From NCBI GenBank assembly GCA_963836355.1, contig CAWIJO010000002.1, positions 1 to 64,000 on the forward strand: 64,000 nt of DNA. The letters run 5' to 3'. Both the position numbers and the translations under genes were made by a program. Origin of the DNA: Palsa-506 sp963836355 (GTDB lineage: Bacteria > Actinomycetota > Actinomycetes > Streptosporangiales > Streptosporangiaceae). A model generated the notes under the pieces. The model did no database searches. It had not been told where the DNA came from and saw nothing but the letters and a program-made list of their open reading frames with translations. Positions 63,917 to 64,000 of the stretch are shown one piece after another. Position 1 is the stretch's first letter. Each line of letters starts with the position of its first letter.

Positions 63917-64000
63917 CCCCCACCAAATGGGGGGGCGCCGGGCTTGACATGGGACCCTCGCGGACGGCCACCCGGACCAGAAAGAGGCCAGGCCGGAATA

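Larger units (their letters stand above)
62466..63949 (+). mobile_element. IS3-family insertion sequence (about 1.48 kb)
   Basis: Terminal inverted repeats TGTCAAGC at 62466-62473 and its complement GCTTGACA at 63942-63949 flank orfA and orfB. The TG...CA ends are typical for IS3. I see no clear target duplication. Confidence 0.8.

Noticed and set aside
1..64000. Prophage
   Set aside because: No capsid, portal, terminase or tail genes were recognised anywhere in the window.

Overview
The window is very GC-rich and its gene families are typical of filamentous actinomycetes: LuxR-type LAL regulators, DUF664 (DinB-like), DUF3237, GNAT, SRPBCC, VOC and HxlR proteins, AIM24, and NACHT-WD40 proteins. 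The genus cannot be read from the sequence. Roughly half of the recognisable genes are broken by single-base frameshifts, internal deletions, truncations or nonsense codons. At least eight transposable elements or element fragments are present, so this looks like a decaying accessory region. Isolated single-base frameshifts could also be sequencing errors. The large internal deletions could not.

Layout. 0-3.4 kb: a Tn3-family transposon whose transposase is frameshifted, followed by a four-motif site and the start of a tyrosine recombinase, an arrangement like the Tn4430 TnpI/IRS resolution module. 3.4-6.7 kb: broken DsrE, propeller-lipoprotein and amine oxidase genes. 6.8-9.6 kb: an IS4-family element and an internally deleted derivative of it, flanking a small secreted protein gene whose translation start region is duplicated. 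10-20 kb: the best preserved block. It holds a 1,932-residue TIR / degenerate metallophosphoesterase / NACHT / pentapeptide / 15-blade WD40 protein, a divergent ArsB/SLC13-type permease, and a tight three-gene operon (two-helix membrane protein, cupin, inositol-monophosphatase-like phosphatase). 20-32 kb: isochorismatase, TMEM175-like channel, DMT transporter, DUF3237, SemiSWEET, AIM24, DedA, DUF664 and a LAL regulator, among many relics. 32-50 kb: globin, glycosyltransferase, GNAT, peroxiredoxin, lipoprotein, SnoaL, oxidoreductase, VOC, PIG-L deacetylase and HxlR genes, interleaved with pseudogenes. 50-58 kb: VOC, ornithine cyclodeaminase, VOC/sigma factor pair, and IS256, IS30 and IS66 fragments. 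58-64 kb: a ruined integrase beside a tRNA-Val 3' half, split by a complete 3.24-kb mobile element with matching terminal repeats and a 5-bp target duplication, then a complete IS3-family element.

How genes may work together. The 10-20 kb block is the candidate system. The TIR-NACHT-WD40 protein has the layout of a STAND immune sensor: WD40/pentapeptide sensing, NACHT oligomerisation, TIR NADase effector. Its phosphoesterase domain has lost most metal ligands, which suggests a structural or ligand-binding role. The neighbouring operon, with overlapping start and stop codons, joins a membrane protein, a cupin and a phosphatase that could act on a small phosphorylated molecule. A link between the two is inference only. 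The second novelty candidate is the 3.24-kb element, which pairs a tyrosine-recombinase-like protein with a DDE-like protein in an overlapping operon opposite a DUF6788 gene.
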